A DNA stretch of 64,000 nucleotides from Siphonodentalium dalli (taxonomy: Eukaryota; Mollusca; Scaphopoda; Gadilida; Siphonodentaliidae), in contig CP136065.1 in NCBI GenBank assembly GCA_032622095.1, forward strand, positions 62,479,094 to 62,543,093, read 5' to 3'. A program made the position numbers and the translations under genes. Below, piece after piece: positions 43,537 to 53,835 of this stretch. Position 1 is the stretch's first letter. The number at the start of each line of letters is the position of its first letter. The notes under the pieces were generated by a model, which had not been told where the DNA came from, ran no database searches, and worked only from the letters and a program-made list of their open reading frames with translations.

Positions 43537-44035
43537 TATGATCGTAACCGTTCATGTGATGTGTGTGATATGATCGTGACCGTTCATGTGATATGTGTGT
43601 GATATGATCGTAACCGTTCATGTGATGTGTGTGTATGTGTGTGTGATATGATAGTAACCGTTCATGTGATGTGTGTGTATGTGTGTGTGATATGATCGTA
43701 ACCGTTCATGTGATGTGTGTGTGATATGATCGTAACCGTTCATGTGATGTGTGTGATATGATCGTAACCGTTCATGTGATGTGTGTGTGATATGATCGTA
43801 ACCGTTCATGTGATGTGTGTGTATGTGTGTGTGATATGATAGTAACCGTTCATGTGATGTGTGTGTATGTGTGTGTGATATGATCGTAACCGTTCATGTG
43901 ATGTGTGTGTGATATGATCGTAACCGTTCATGTGATGTGTGTGTGATATGATCGTAACCGTTCATGTGATGTGTGTGTGATATGATCGTAACCGTTCATG
44001 TGATGTGAGGGTGTGTGTGTGTGTGATATGGTCGT
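43537..44035. repeat. 34-46-bp minisatellite abutting the ZNF stop
   Basis: About a dozen units of GATATGATCGTAACCGTTCA joined by variable GTGTGT runs. One unit-like sequence (ATATGCTCGTAACCGTTCAT) exists as single copy near 32,950 downstream of copy C, so the array expanded in copy E. The array begins within the last codons of the ZNF frame. Confidence 0.9.
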
Positions 44036-44683
44036 AACCACTCATGTGCTCGGGTTATGATGCATCAATATTATCGTCTGTTTCAACAACTGACTTCGTA
44101 AATGTATATTAGATGTGTTGTCATAACACTGAATTATCTTATTCCAGTATCATATTATCTTACTTTTATCATAGTATCTGATTAGGTTTCACATCAAGCC
44201 ACAAACAAAGCTTCAGATGCTAAGAGATAGCAGTATATTGCATTTTTATTCTGTAAATATAACACGCTCAATGGAGACGTCAGCTCACCAATTTTGAATG
44301 GGGAGTCCCGTACAAATTTTCAGTGAAAAAGTTATATATGAAGTAGTTTTTGATAAACGACGAAGGCATGCATATAACTGAACAGCTTTGTAACTAATCA
44401 GTTCTCGCTTTATTTAATTTTGAGAAATTTTGATCAATGTAAAATGTAAAAACAGGAACATGATACTGGAACATCATCAAGTGTATCAATCAGATAAAGA
44501 ACAAAATTGTTCAATATTCGATCAGGTCACACCCTGAATATTTGCGACGTATTCGTCCTGGAGATTTGCATGGAAATCCATATCTAAACTTGGTGACTTG
44601 GTCATCCACTTATAACAATCAGGTTGAAGGGACACAAGTCATTCGAAGTGAGTTCATGTGAAATAAGATAATTTAAAAACAAT

Positions 44684-45136
44684 TACATTAAAGCTACTCA
44701 ATCCGATCAGACGCTCCTAAATTACTATTTCGTTGGCTTCGGGGATAAAAAATATTTGATTCGAGTCGAGGAACCTACCCATCAAAGCTCAGAGTGATCA
44801 GATATCGATTTTTGAAGTTTATTATTTCAAATGTTTTTGGGCCACAATCACGATGAAGCATGAGGTCAAACGGACGGTCTTGCAGATAAAGATTGATAAC
44901 TCTAAAATCAAGTGGTAATAATAACAAAATCAAGTGGTAATAATAACCACTTGATTTTAGAGTTATCCATCTTTATCTGCAAGACCGTCCGTTTGAAATA
45001 ATAAACTTCAAAAATCAATATCTGATCACTCTGAGCTTTGATGGCTGGGTTCCTCGACTCGAATAAAATATTTGTCACCCCCGAAGCCAAAGAAATAGTG
45101 TTTTAGGAGCGTCTGATCGGATTGAGTACCTTTAAA
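44684..45136. mobile_element. Long-arm foldback MITE (about 450 bp)
   Basis: Left arm starts TTAAAGCTACTCAATCC and right arm ends GGATTGAGTACCTTTAA. The arms are roughly 190-200 bp each and include complementary CGGACGGTCTTGCAGATAAA and GAAGTTTATTATTTCAAA blocks. The centre has a small direct duplication of AAATCAAGTGGTAATAATAA. The paralogous site at 33,600-33,620 lacks it. The target duplication is unclear (ACAA at both sides is possible). Confidence 0.8.
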
Positions 45137-45579
45137 CAACTATCATCAACAAGAAACATAAGACATATCGACGTTCTTATTTTCGTTATTAAAAATTCTC
45201 CAATAACGAAGTTACGCATTTAGAAAATGTTTTTGGGTGAATATTACTGTTACAGTGGATTACCGATGAATGTTCACACAGTCCAATAAGATACCGAAGT
45301 TGTCATCAAAGAAAGTAATATTCTGAAAATACTGTTTAGACTAAATTCTTTGTATATGTATATACACATGTACATTATAATTTACATTGCTTGCAGAACT
45401 TATGCCTAATCGCTCGTAACCGGCAGCACAACTATGTTCACATTCGAAACGTAATTTCATTCACCTGGGCCATTTGAGTGTGACATAGCAGTTTTCATAC
45501 ACGCACATTCACTTTACCTTGACTGAACTTTTTTATAAGGCAATAACTAAATTACCGTATCTTCTTCGTGTTATTATCT

Positions 45580-46023
45580 ACTAGCTGATGTGTCCGACTT
45601 CGTCCGCGTTATTTAAGTATTTATTTGTGATCGCCTCCGTTTGGGCAGAATATTAGGAGAAAGAAAAAAACCATTGTTCGATCGGCCCAGCAAGATGCCT
45701 ATATGAGCGTATATAGGCGAGGTCAAGGACATGGTCGCACGTGAAATTGGACCGCCCATATTGTTCATGTGATCAAATTAGGCCTACATACCAAATTTGA
45801 GTCGGATCAGTCGAAGCCCAGAAACATGCCTATATGAACGTATATGAGCGAGGTCAAGGTCAAGGCCAAGGACACGATCGCACGTGAAATTGGACCAGCC
45901 CATGTTATTCCCCGGATCAAAGTAGGCCTACATACCAAATTTGAGTCGGGTCGGTCAAGCAGTTTTCGAGTCTATAACACACACACACATTCACAGACAT
46001 ACAGAAGTTCCAAAAATATATAG
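45580..46023 (+). mobile_element. Short LINE/SINE-type insertion (ACTAGCTGATG...ATATATAGATG)
   Basis: Absent from the paralogous site near 34,055. It begins ACTAGCTGATGTGTCCGACT with a TTCGTCCGCG block and ends after a (CA)n stretch and AAAAATATATAGATG. Internal sentences TACCAAATTTGAGTCGG and GTCAAGGTCAAGG repeat twice. This start and end are typical of widespread RTE/Proto2-like LINE 3' fragments in invertebrates (from memory, not verified). A relative is at 55,652. Confidence 0.6.
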
Positions 46024-46262
46024 ATGTCACGCATAACTGAGTACCTCGTCCACAATAATTTATTATCCGCACGTACTACTAAGGTACATGATATCCGAAT
46101 GCGTGCGACATATAATCAAACCACTACATGCAGTAGTGTACAGTTATGTACATTGGATCACAGATTAAAGCATATCAATTATCGCTGCAATAATCGTACT
46201 ATATTGATTACATTCATGTATTTATATATACTTATATATACCATAATGTTGTGTTTATATAA

Positions 46263-49143
46263 GGATTAACTGTCATGTGGACTGTTTTGATGGAGATGTA
46301 ACCGTGAGGTAAGTGGTCATAACTTGTGTAAAAGCCACTTTTGTAAATGTATTTAAATCGAAAAGTGTATCGTGACAAACCAGCCCAAAATATCCCATAG
46401 CACCCTTGGCAAAAGTTAACAGGAACAATTTCTTTATATTGAAACCTGATGATTTAATTTAAGTCAATCCTGCGCGAGTCCAAATGCGCCCAAAAATTTT
46501 ACGCCATTTTCTTTTCGGTATCGATGACGTATCGATGTAATTATGGGGTTGCAGTTATGAGCTGTTGCGCGTTCACCGAGAAATAACTGCAACAAGTCAC
46601 GTGGGCGCCGACCAATCGGAATGCTGGATTTAGCGATAATCACACTTAGTATGTAAATATATAAGAAATCAACGGCGGTTTCAATGTGGTCATTGGATTT
46701 TGACCGCGAGAACAATTTAGCAAACTGCATGAACCCCTGGAGTTTGCTGAATTTTTATCGCGGTAAAAACCCATGACCACGCTGAATCGGCCGTTTATTA
46801 TTTATATACATAAATTCATGATCAACTAGGATTGTCTGTCTTTCCCACTATTTATTCAACTTTAAATGAACGCATGGAGTTCAGTTTTAGAATACCAAAC
46901 ATTGTGAGAATCCGTTGACGGGGAGCGGAAAAACGCAATTTCACACTAAAGTAAACAATATGACGAAATGTCTTGTTTAGCTTGTAATGAATGTAGACGT
47001 GTTGATTTCAATAATGATAATATCTGAAACTAACAATTAAGTTTGGATTGTTGATGATAAGAAATTGACAACACGCCGTTCTACGATAATGATATATTTG
47101 TGAGGTCGTGGGTTGTGTATTCAGAGGAGATGAGTTTTAGGTGCAGGGTAACAACACGGTTTACACAGGCCCCTGGGGAAAATTACTAAAATAACAATAT
47201 AGACTATACACTGGTAAAGGTTCCAATCATCGATTTTGGCTAAAACCACACCCAACTATCAAAACCCTACACATTCTGGAAATCGATAGTTGAAACCAAA
47301 ATATCCTCAGTGTGTCTTATTGGCAATAAAATTCCCTTTTTGATATATGACTTGGCAAAATCGAACGAAGTCAAATCGAGATATGATATGACTTGCTGAT
47401 TGATTGACAATACTCGAGAGTAAAGTTCACAAATGTTGGCTTGAAACAATAAATATGCATAGATATCTATGGAGCCTCGCAGGCGACATGCGGAGAATTT
47501 TTTTTAACAATTCGTGCGCACGAATTGCAATTCGTGGGAACGGACTCAGTTCGTGGGAACGGATTCAGTTCGTGCTCACGAATTGCAATTCGTGGCCAGT
47601 TCGTGGGAACGGACCCAGTTCGTGGGAACGGACTCAGTTCGTGCGCACGAATTGCATTTCGTGGCCACGGACTCAGTTCGTGGGAACGGACTCAGTTTGT
47701 GCGCACGAATTGTAATTCGTGGGAACGAATAGTTGGTATAATTGTTGTTCATTCAGATGTCTGAGACTAAAAATTATACCAAACCGCGTGGCTAGCATGC
47801 ATTCGAAGGATATCGGTATATTTCAGTCCAATATTAAAGAGAAATCGTATGATGTCTTCCCGTGTCATTGTGGGACAACAAAGTGATTAACTAGATCGAA
47901 ATGATTGCACCAACTGAGATGAATAACTGACTCGAATATCAATTCGTGCGCACGAACTGAGTCCGTTGCCACGAATTGGAATTCGTGCGCCCGTACTGCA
48001 TGAGTTCGTTCCCACGAACTGAGTCCATGGCGACGAATTGCAATTCGTGCGCACGAACTGAGTCCGTTCCCACGAAATGAGTCCGTTCCCACGAACTTAG
48101 TTCGTTCCCACGAACTGAGTCCGTGGCCACGAATTGCAATTCGTGCGCACGAATTGAGTCCGTTCCCACGAATTGCAATTCGTGCGCACGAATTGTAATA
48201 TTTTGTTTCTCCGCATGTCACCTGCGGGTCTCCATATAGATATCCGATATAGTATTGAAGAAACACTTGAATTATTAATTGTATCTGTTCCAAGAAATTT
48301 ATCTGATTTAAAAACAGAAGTGAACTTGAAAGTATAGTTAAATAATTGGAATTTGCTTTGATACAATATTAAAATTCTGGGAATTCCACGAGACCTTGAC
48401 CCGTACATCTTGTTTTACTTTCGGTTTCAGACGTGTCTAGTTTCTGGATTTCGTTTGATGAATAAAGTTGAAAATATCGAGCACAAACACACCGGGTGAA
48501 ATAAAAGAGGTATTGGTGGCTTCGGAATGACTTGTAGAATACATGTGAGCATTTATAGGTTATGACATCGCGTTTAAATATACGTTCGCGACAATTTATT
48601 GCTCGAAAATATTGATTTTATAACGAGGTCAAACTCAAAGGGCGCTCGTCGGACACATATTGAAGCGGCGATTTGTTCGGTAGAATTCGGTACTTTCCGA
48701 TATCATATCTCGACTTGACCGTTCGATTTCGCCAAGTTATATATCAAATGAAAGGGAATTTTATTGCCAATAAGACACAATGGGGGATATTTTGGTTGCA
48801 ATTATCGATTTCCAGAATTTTAGGGTTTTGATAGTTGTGTGTGGTTTTAGCCAAAATCGATGATTGGAACATTTACACTGGTATAGTCTATATTGTTATT
48901 TTAGTAATTGTCCCCAGGGGACTGTTACTGATTATAGACCAAAACAAATTGCCTGCCAAATACGGACGTGCTGAATAGTCAAGCAGTCGTTCCTGTCTGA
49001 CAATCCCCGGTAATTTCCGGGATCAACTGGGATCAATGTGTTTATAAACCTATGAACGACATTGAAAGTGACGTCACGTTACTCAGGGGGCGTGTATATC
49101 GTAACGCTGTGGGGAAATCGGAAGCGATGTTAGGTGTATGTAA
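46263..49143. mobile_element. Composite 2.9-kb insertion in the copy E flank
   Basis: The flank reads GTGTTTATATAA at the left and resumes ATATAATCATATATCTTGCC at the right; the copy C flank is continuous (TTTATAATCATATATCTTGC, near 34,280). ATATAA on both sides (46257-46262 and 49144-49149) is a candidate target duplication. The insert contains the 1.76-kb foldback at 47,165-48,925 and other non-coding DNA (46,263-47,164 and 48,926-49,143) in which I see no gene. Confidence 0.65.
47165..48925. mobile_element. Foldback element with 227-bp TIRs and inner palindromic arrays
   Basis: The ends are inverted: ACAGGCCCCTGGGG at the left and CCCCAGGGGACTGT at the right. The arms match for about 227 bp (47,165-47,391 and 48,699-48,925). 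Further inside, AGATATCTATGGAG / CATGCGGAG and their complements flank two inverted arrays (47,508-47,730 and 47,940-48,205). These arrays are built of GTGCGCACGAATTGCAATTC dyads and GGAACGGACTCAGTTCGTG units. There is no transposase. Frames encoding repeated RTNCNSW or RAHELQFV are translations of the array. Confidence 0.8.
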
Positions 49144-49149
49144 ATATAA

Positions 49150-49672
49150 TCATATATCTTGCCTGTAACTACTTGAAATAATGTACATATACTCTCCTAT
49201 GATGGAGGGCAATAAACAATTCTACGACGCGATTTGCGATCTTTGTTGATATCACTGTAACATTTCTATTTAAATGACAATGGATTCAACAAGCGATATT
49301 TCGTTCCTGTGCATATTTCAATAATCAAGACACCAATAACGTTTATCTATTTCTTCAATTTCTTTCTTGATTGTGATGTTTTTACAGAGTTTTATATTTT
49401 TACACATTTACCCACTTGAAGTCACTGGGTCCCTTTAAGTCCGACACCGAACCGTTTATCGTTGACAGACGACACCGTTAGTCATTCACTTGTTACAGAT
49501 GTATAAATATGAGTATGCTCCTTTATTTCATATAGATAATAAAAACTTATTAAAATTAAATTGAATGGTAATAAATTTTAGTGTTTTGAAATTATAATCC
49601 AAAAATTGTACTTTTTACCTCCCAGAAGAAGTCCATTTGAGTACCTACTAACCACAGAGCAATAGTCAATAT
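49150..49672. repeat. Downstream flank of copy E, continued
   Basis: Matches 34,290-34,905 of the copy C flank (TGCCTGTAA, TGTACATATACTCTCCTATG, TTTCTATTTAAATGACAATG). No gene. Confidence 0.75.
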
Positions 49673-50097
49673 ATAGATAGAACGACACAAGTGTGTGAAC
49701 CGGTTAACGTTATTGCACAAGTTTGTTGTGACGCGATGGTAAAACGAGAACCGGAGGTTCGAGTTTTACCTTCGCGGTACGACAAACGAGTGCAATAACG
49801 TTAACATGTTCACACAACTGTGTTTTTCTATGTTTATTGCACACTCTGACGATTGCAGCGTGTAACATACTAACATTTAGATCGATATTGTGTTATTTAA
49901 TAGAACAAACGTGTGCTTAATGTAGACTATACCCCATAATTTAGCGAAGACATTTTCTGTTAAAGTTGACGTCGCCAGTGACGTTGTTGATGTAATAGGT
50001 TTGTATTGTTCAAGAACAATACACATTTTTGTATTGAACGTTTCAATTATGCTGTATTTTTGGTGTATTTCGCACAAATAAGCTATAGGGTGTGCAA
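49673..50097. mobile_element. About 425-bp insertion with an internal hairpin
   Basis: The copy C flank reads GTCAATATTCTAAAAC at about 34,890, where this copy is interrupted between GTCAATA and AATCTAAAAC. The hairpin arms (49,682-49,745 and 49,773-49,832) share GTTAACGTTATTGCA, GTTCACACA and GTAAAAC around GAGAACCGGAGGTTC. The right part repeats TTATTGCACAC words. No coding capacity; class unknown. Confidence 0.6.
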
Positions 50098-50399
50098 TAA
50101 TCTAAAACTTATACATAGAGGTGTAATTTACAAGACGGTAAGATTTCGAGTACTATAGTTCTCAATAACATACACACTGCATGTACTTTCATAGGGTGGA
50201 TGCACACATGCAAGTAATATCTGTAAATATCTTGTATTTGGCGTTTTACATGGATCATAAACACCTGTAATATGCGTCCGCTGACAACCCAATCATTGCG
50301 GCTATGTTTGACCACAGTGAGTCAAGCTCTGAACGTGCAGAGAACTAGTCCAGGAGATATTGGTCGACCTCTGCACCCCACAGGACTTAACTTCACCCC

Positions 50400-51079
50400 A
50401 CTAATTGTCTTCTTTAAGGTCTCCTCTAATGTTTTTCACTTGTTAACAAGAACAAAAAGTGGCCGCAGAGACTCCAGACAAGATGGCGTCCATCATGGCG
50501 GCCATTTGTTTTAATGCACCAGGTCTATTTGATCGCCATTATAATAAAGATGTTAGCACATGCGGTCTTGTTTTCCGCTCGATTCGTTATGCTAATATAC
50601 AACCCTTACAAATTAGCCAAAAATCCGATACCAGAATCCAATATGGCGGCCAAGATGGCCGCCGAAATGTGAAAATATGCTATTTTTCTGATATGTTACC
50701 ACCTTTCGTTTGTCTCTGTGGGAAAATGTTAGAATTTTTGCGTCATGTTATACATTTATCATATAGAGGAGTCATTGGCGAACACATGGGGACCATAATA
50801 TACATTCATTACGAGATATTGTTGTCCGATATCACGTTTTCCCAAATGCCGGTATCATAGGTCAAAGCCGAATCTCCGTTAATAATCCGATGTTATGTTT
50901 CGAATCAATGAATGTTATTGCTATTATAACAACACCCATGCATATATGTTTGCAGGAGATACTCGAGCTAGGATTCCTCTTATACCTGAGTTGAGGAATA
51001 TTTACCCAAATCTAAGATGGCGGCCAAAATGGCCACCAGAAATAAAAAATCGCCGAAAATCGCTGATTTTAACATCAGT
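50400..51079. repeat. Degenerate tandem array with ATGGCGGCC palindromes, left part
   Basis: Units of roughly 165-200 bp contain an (A)AATGGCGGCCAAGATGGCC palindromic block, then GAAAAT...CACCGAAAATC, a TGGGCATTATTGT-like block and a CAACACCCATGC-like block. The same array resumes at 53,840-54,440. GC-rich inverted words every unit give repeated small hairpins. No gene. Confidence 0.6.
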
Positions 51080-51256
51080 AAGCAATTATTTCTTGTGTCT
51101 TTTGGGAACAGACAAAATTGTTGTCCCGAGGTATCAGGAATGACTATCGAACTGTTGCCCAAGGCCGAAGGCCGAGGGCAACAGTTCGATAGTCATTCCT
51201 GATACCGAGGGACAACAATTTTGACTGTTCCCAAAAGACACATGAAATAATTGCTT
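51080..51256. repeat. Near-perfect hairpin, 81-bp arms, 15-bp loop
   Basis: The left arm (51,080-51,160) and right arm (51,176-51,256) are complementary with only a few mismatches. Arm landmarks are CTTTTGGGAACAG, AATTGTTGTCCC, ATCAGGAATGACTATCGAAC and TGTTGCCC. The loop is AAGGCCGAAGGCCGA. The loop-proximal GGGCAACAGTTCG recurs upstream of the tyrosine recombinase gene (53,782-53,794). Confidence 0.9.
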
Positions 51257-51743
51257 TGTTACCCAATACATTTACTTGTATATAATCAGGTCATTGTTAA
51301 TTTATCACACTCACTAACTGGAATATACCGCCATGTATCTAAATGCGAAAAGCACATGTAGTCTCTGTGAATATTGAATAATATATATAATATAATATAT
51401 ATCAGATATAAAATAGGTTCAGTCAAGTTATTATCTGAGTCATAATGAATCAGCCGACTGTTTGTATATTTAAAATAATGTTACTCCTTATACACATAAT
51501 TATTTGCTTTAAAAATTTAAATGAGTCGAAAAAGTGTTATTAATTAAAATGGCAAGCCATAATAGAAGTTGAAAAATGCACAAATTTATTATGTGACGGT
51601 ATTATAGCATATTATATATCTTTCATTTCGATTATTATTTTTTCTCTGATACACATATTTTTGCAAAGTACATATGCAATTGTACATGTACCTGATCTTT
51701 AAACGCTCTTAATGGCATGACGTTCTATGGAACTATGGATGTA
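51257..51743. other. AT-rich stretch without a gene
   Basis: Low-complexity TATAATATATAT near 51,375-51,400. No coding signal seen. Confidence 0.4.
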
Positions 51744-51953
51744 CAGTAATGCTCTAATTAATCGACCTCTTAACCACAGCAGAATTTTGGGTAACTTTTC
51801 AGGATTTAGTCCGAAATATGGCTTGTTGCCATTCATCAGAAAGCTCTCTTGTTGTTTCCGATGAATGGCAACAGGCCATATTTCCGACTAAATCCTGAAA
51901 AGTTACCCAAAATTCTGCTGTGATTAAGAGGTCGATTAATTAGAGCATTACTG
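51744..51953. mobile_element. 210-bp TA-flanked MITE (Tc1/mariner or pogo type)
   Basis: TA dinucleotides at 51742-51743 and 51954-51955 flank inverted ends CAGTAATGCTCTAATTAATC / GATTAATTAGAGCATTACTG. The arms are nearly complementary along about 95 bp, including GGTAACTTTTCAGGATTTAG. TA target and CAGT termini fit Tc1/mariner-pogo derivatives. Confidence 0.85.
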
Positions 51954-52194
51954 TAGCCTGCATACCATAATGTATGTGATGAAGAAATATGACATTGTGT
52001 AACAGTAAGTAACATTTAATTAGCACAAAATGGTTTAAACCAGTGACAACAACAAAGAAATAAGACATCTATTCCTGTGGAATCTTACTATATTAGGCTT
52101 ACTTAGCACAACAAGGAATATATTAAATGTATCTACATGTAGTTGCTCTTGTATAACTGGATCATTTATAATACAGTTAGACAGCGTCCATTCT

Positions 52195-53538
52195 CTAACT
52201 GTAATGATGGTGATGAATGGTAACATTCGAAGTCGGAATGTTGTATGTTATGCCACTCATGGGAACCCTCGAACGATTAAGAATAATCTCGGACCTGGTC
52301 TCCACCCTGCTGTGTACATTTGTCTGGTTTTGTGGTGCATTTATCAAAGGTCCACTTTCTGCTGCATTGTCCGAAATTAACTGGCGAACCTCCTGTTGAA
52401 GGTAATTTTCTTGTGAAGAAGTTAGTTGGAGAATGTCTACATTAGATAGGTCTATCTCTGGGTCGACGACCCGATTTTCTGTACTTTGTGGAGCATGTAT
52501 TTCTTGTGAGTCAGAGTGTACAGGCATTCCAGATACCGCATTTGCTAGAGTAGCCGCCATCTTTTCCTTCTGTTCCTCGCTGGTTCTCGCGTAACTTCGG
52601 ATGCTGCTCTCCGACTTATGTCCAGATATAGTCATCACATGACGAGCCTCATAGTCATTGAGTAGGGTAATTGAGGTGGCACGTAAGCAGTGATTTGTAT
52701 ACGTTTTTGATAACTGGGCCGCTGATGACAACTTTTTCATCTTGTCGCCCAACGTATTCTTTCCAACTGGAGAATTGTCATACCACGGTTCACTTTCAAC
52801 AATCTTTGACTTTGGCCTTTGAAAGAAAAAGTCGCATTCGTGGTTTAATTTGGAAAGATACTTGACGAATGAGTTGTACGGACACATATTATTTCCAGTT
52901 TTGTAGATTCGGCCTCCTTGACTGTCGGTATCCTGGACACCACCTCTGTGGTTTTTTGTAGTCATATCTTTTAGCGAAATATATTTGCATTTCTCATCGA
53001 ACACAAAATCAGTCTTTTTAATGTCACGAAGATTCTCTCGGCCACGATTACAGAAATAAATCATAAAATCTAGGAAAACCTTGTCTTGCAGTCCACGCGG
53101 AGTGCCCATTTTCAGAAAATCATACAGTTTCTTCAGATCTTCTTTACTCAGCGCGTCCTTGTGGGTCACCTTCGCCTTACCCTCATGTTTTAATTTGGCT
53201 AAAACTGCACGGAATATTCTGTTTGAGCTGGTGAATTCAGGTGAATTTACAATGTCCAAATTGTTCAAGTGTTTTTGCAGCCCATACCGGATTGACAGCA
53301 TAGATTTCTGCGTGTACAATTCGCCATCAGTCTTTCTAGCAGCCGCATAAAACGATTTGAGAATGGAATCCAATTCCGAAGCAGCGATATCAGCCGAAGG
53401 AATTTCCAAAGATTTTTCGCAGCAGTACGTTTTTAGAATGTTCACGGCACTTTTGATGACATTCTTTGTGCTTAGAGAATCTCTATTCTCTAACAAGTTA
53501 TTGATGTCATCCTCGGAAATATCAGAAAATCGAGACAT
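52195..53538 (-). CDS. Crypton-type tyrosine recombinase (447 aa)
   Basis: This is a predicted site-specific DNA recombinase of the eukaryotic Crypton transposon group, related to the DUF3504 domain found in vertebrate KCTD1, ZMYM and QRICH1 proteins. The catalytic domain covers about residues 130-330: first Arg in NRGREN (165/167), HxxR in NHCLRAT (His283, Arg286), His307 in GHKS, and the nucleophile Tyr316 in SIRSYAR. The block YTNHCLRATSITLL followed by ISGHKSESSIRSY is diagnostic. Residues 1-130 form a helical N-terminal core-binding region. The C-terminal 110 residues are polar, of unknown role, ending in THHHHYS-like residues. It is one uninterrupted exon with an ATG at 53,538-53,536 and a TAG at 52,197-52,195. 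All key residues are present, so it could be active or domesticated. It lies inside a split tandem array. Confidence 0.88.
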   Translation of the reverse strand: MSRFSDISEDDINNLLENRDSLSTKNVIKSAVNILKTYCCEKSLEIPSADIAASELDSILKSFYAAARKTDGELYTQKSMLSIRYGLQKHLNNLDIVNSPEFTSSNRIFRAVLAKLKHEGKAKVTHKDALSKEDLKKLYDFLKMGTPRGLQDKVFLDFMIYFCNRGRENLRDIKKTDFVFDEKCKYISLKDMTTKNHRGGVQDTDSQGGRIYKTGNNMCPYNSFVKYLSKLNHECDFFFQRPKSKIVESEPWYDNSPVGKNTLGDKMKKLSSAAQLSKTYTNHCLRATSITLLNDYEARHVMTISGHKSESSIRSYARTSEEQKEKMAATLANAVSGMPVHSDSQEIHAPQSTENRVVDPEIDLSNVDILQLTSSQENYLQQEVRQLISDNAAESGPLINAPQNQTNVHSRVETRSEIILNRSRVPMSGITYNIPTSNVTIHHHHYS

Positions 53539-53559
53539 AATTGTGTTGTTTTTCCAAGT

Positions 53560-53835
53560 GTGACAATGTGGAAATCCGGTATAATTAAAAAACGAAACCG
53601 GAAATTTCCGGAAATAGCCGAAACGTCACGGAATTCGTTCGGGCCAGTCAACAGTTCGCTCGGAGCCAGTCAACAGTTCGCTCGGAGCCAGTCAACAGTT
53701 CGCTCGGGTCGGGCAACAGTTCACCCGTGACGTCACGAATGCTGACCGTGATTGCAAATCGGGAAACAGTTCATTCAGGGCGGGCAACAGTTCGTTTCGG
53801 CGTTTACGAACGCGAATTTGGGGTTAACCAGTTAA
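53560..53835 (-). promoter_or_regulatory. Upstream region of the recombinase with CAACAGTTCG repeats
   Basis: CAACAGTTCG occurs at 53649, 53671 and 53693 with an exact 22-bp period (AGTCAACAGTTCGCTCGGA). Further forms follow at 53714 (CAACAGTTCA), 53764 (AAACAGTTCA) and 53785 (CAACAGTTCG). These sit 110-250 bp upstream of the ATG. They could be recombinase binding sites or promoter elements; function is inference. Confidence 0.55.

Larger units (their letters stand above)
44036..46262. repeat. Downstream flank of copy E, paralogous to 32,980-34,290
   Basis: No gene. Colinear with the copy C flank except for the two insertions annotated separately (44,684-45,136 and 45,580-46,023). Confidence 0.75.

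Noticed and set aside
43618-43809. Minus frame with repeated HHMNGYDHITHTS
   Set aside because: Translation of the GTGTGT minisatellite.
47404-48408. Several overlapping frames with RTNCNSW / RAHELQFV repeats
   Set aside because: Translations of the palindromic array in a foldback element.
49765-49785. GGTTCGAGTTTTACC resembles a tRNA/SINE B box
   Set aside because: It is the loop region of an inverted repeat; no A box or cloverleaf could be drawn.
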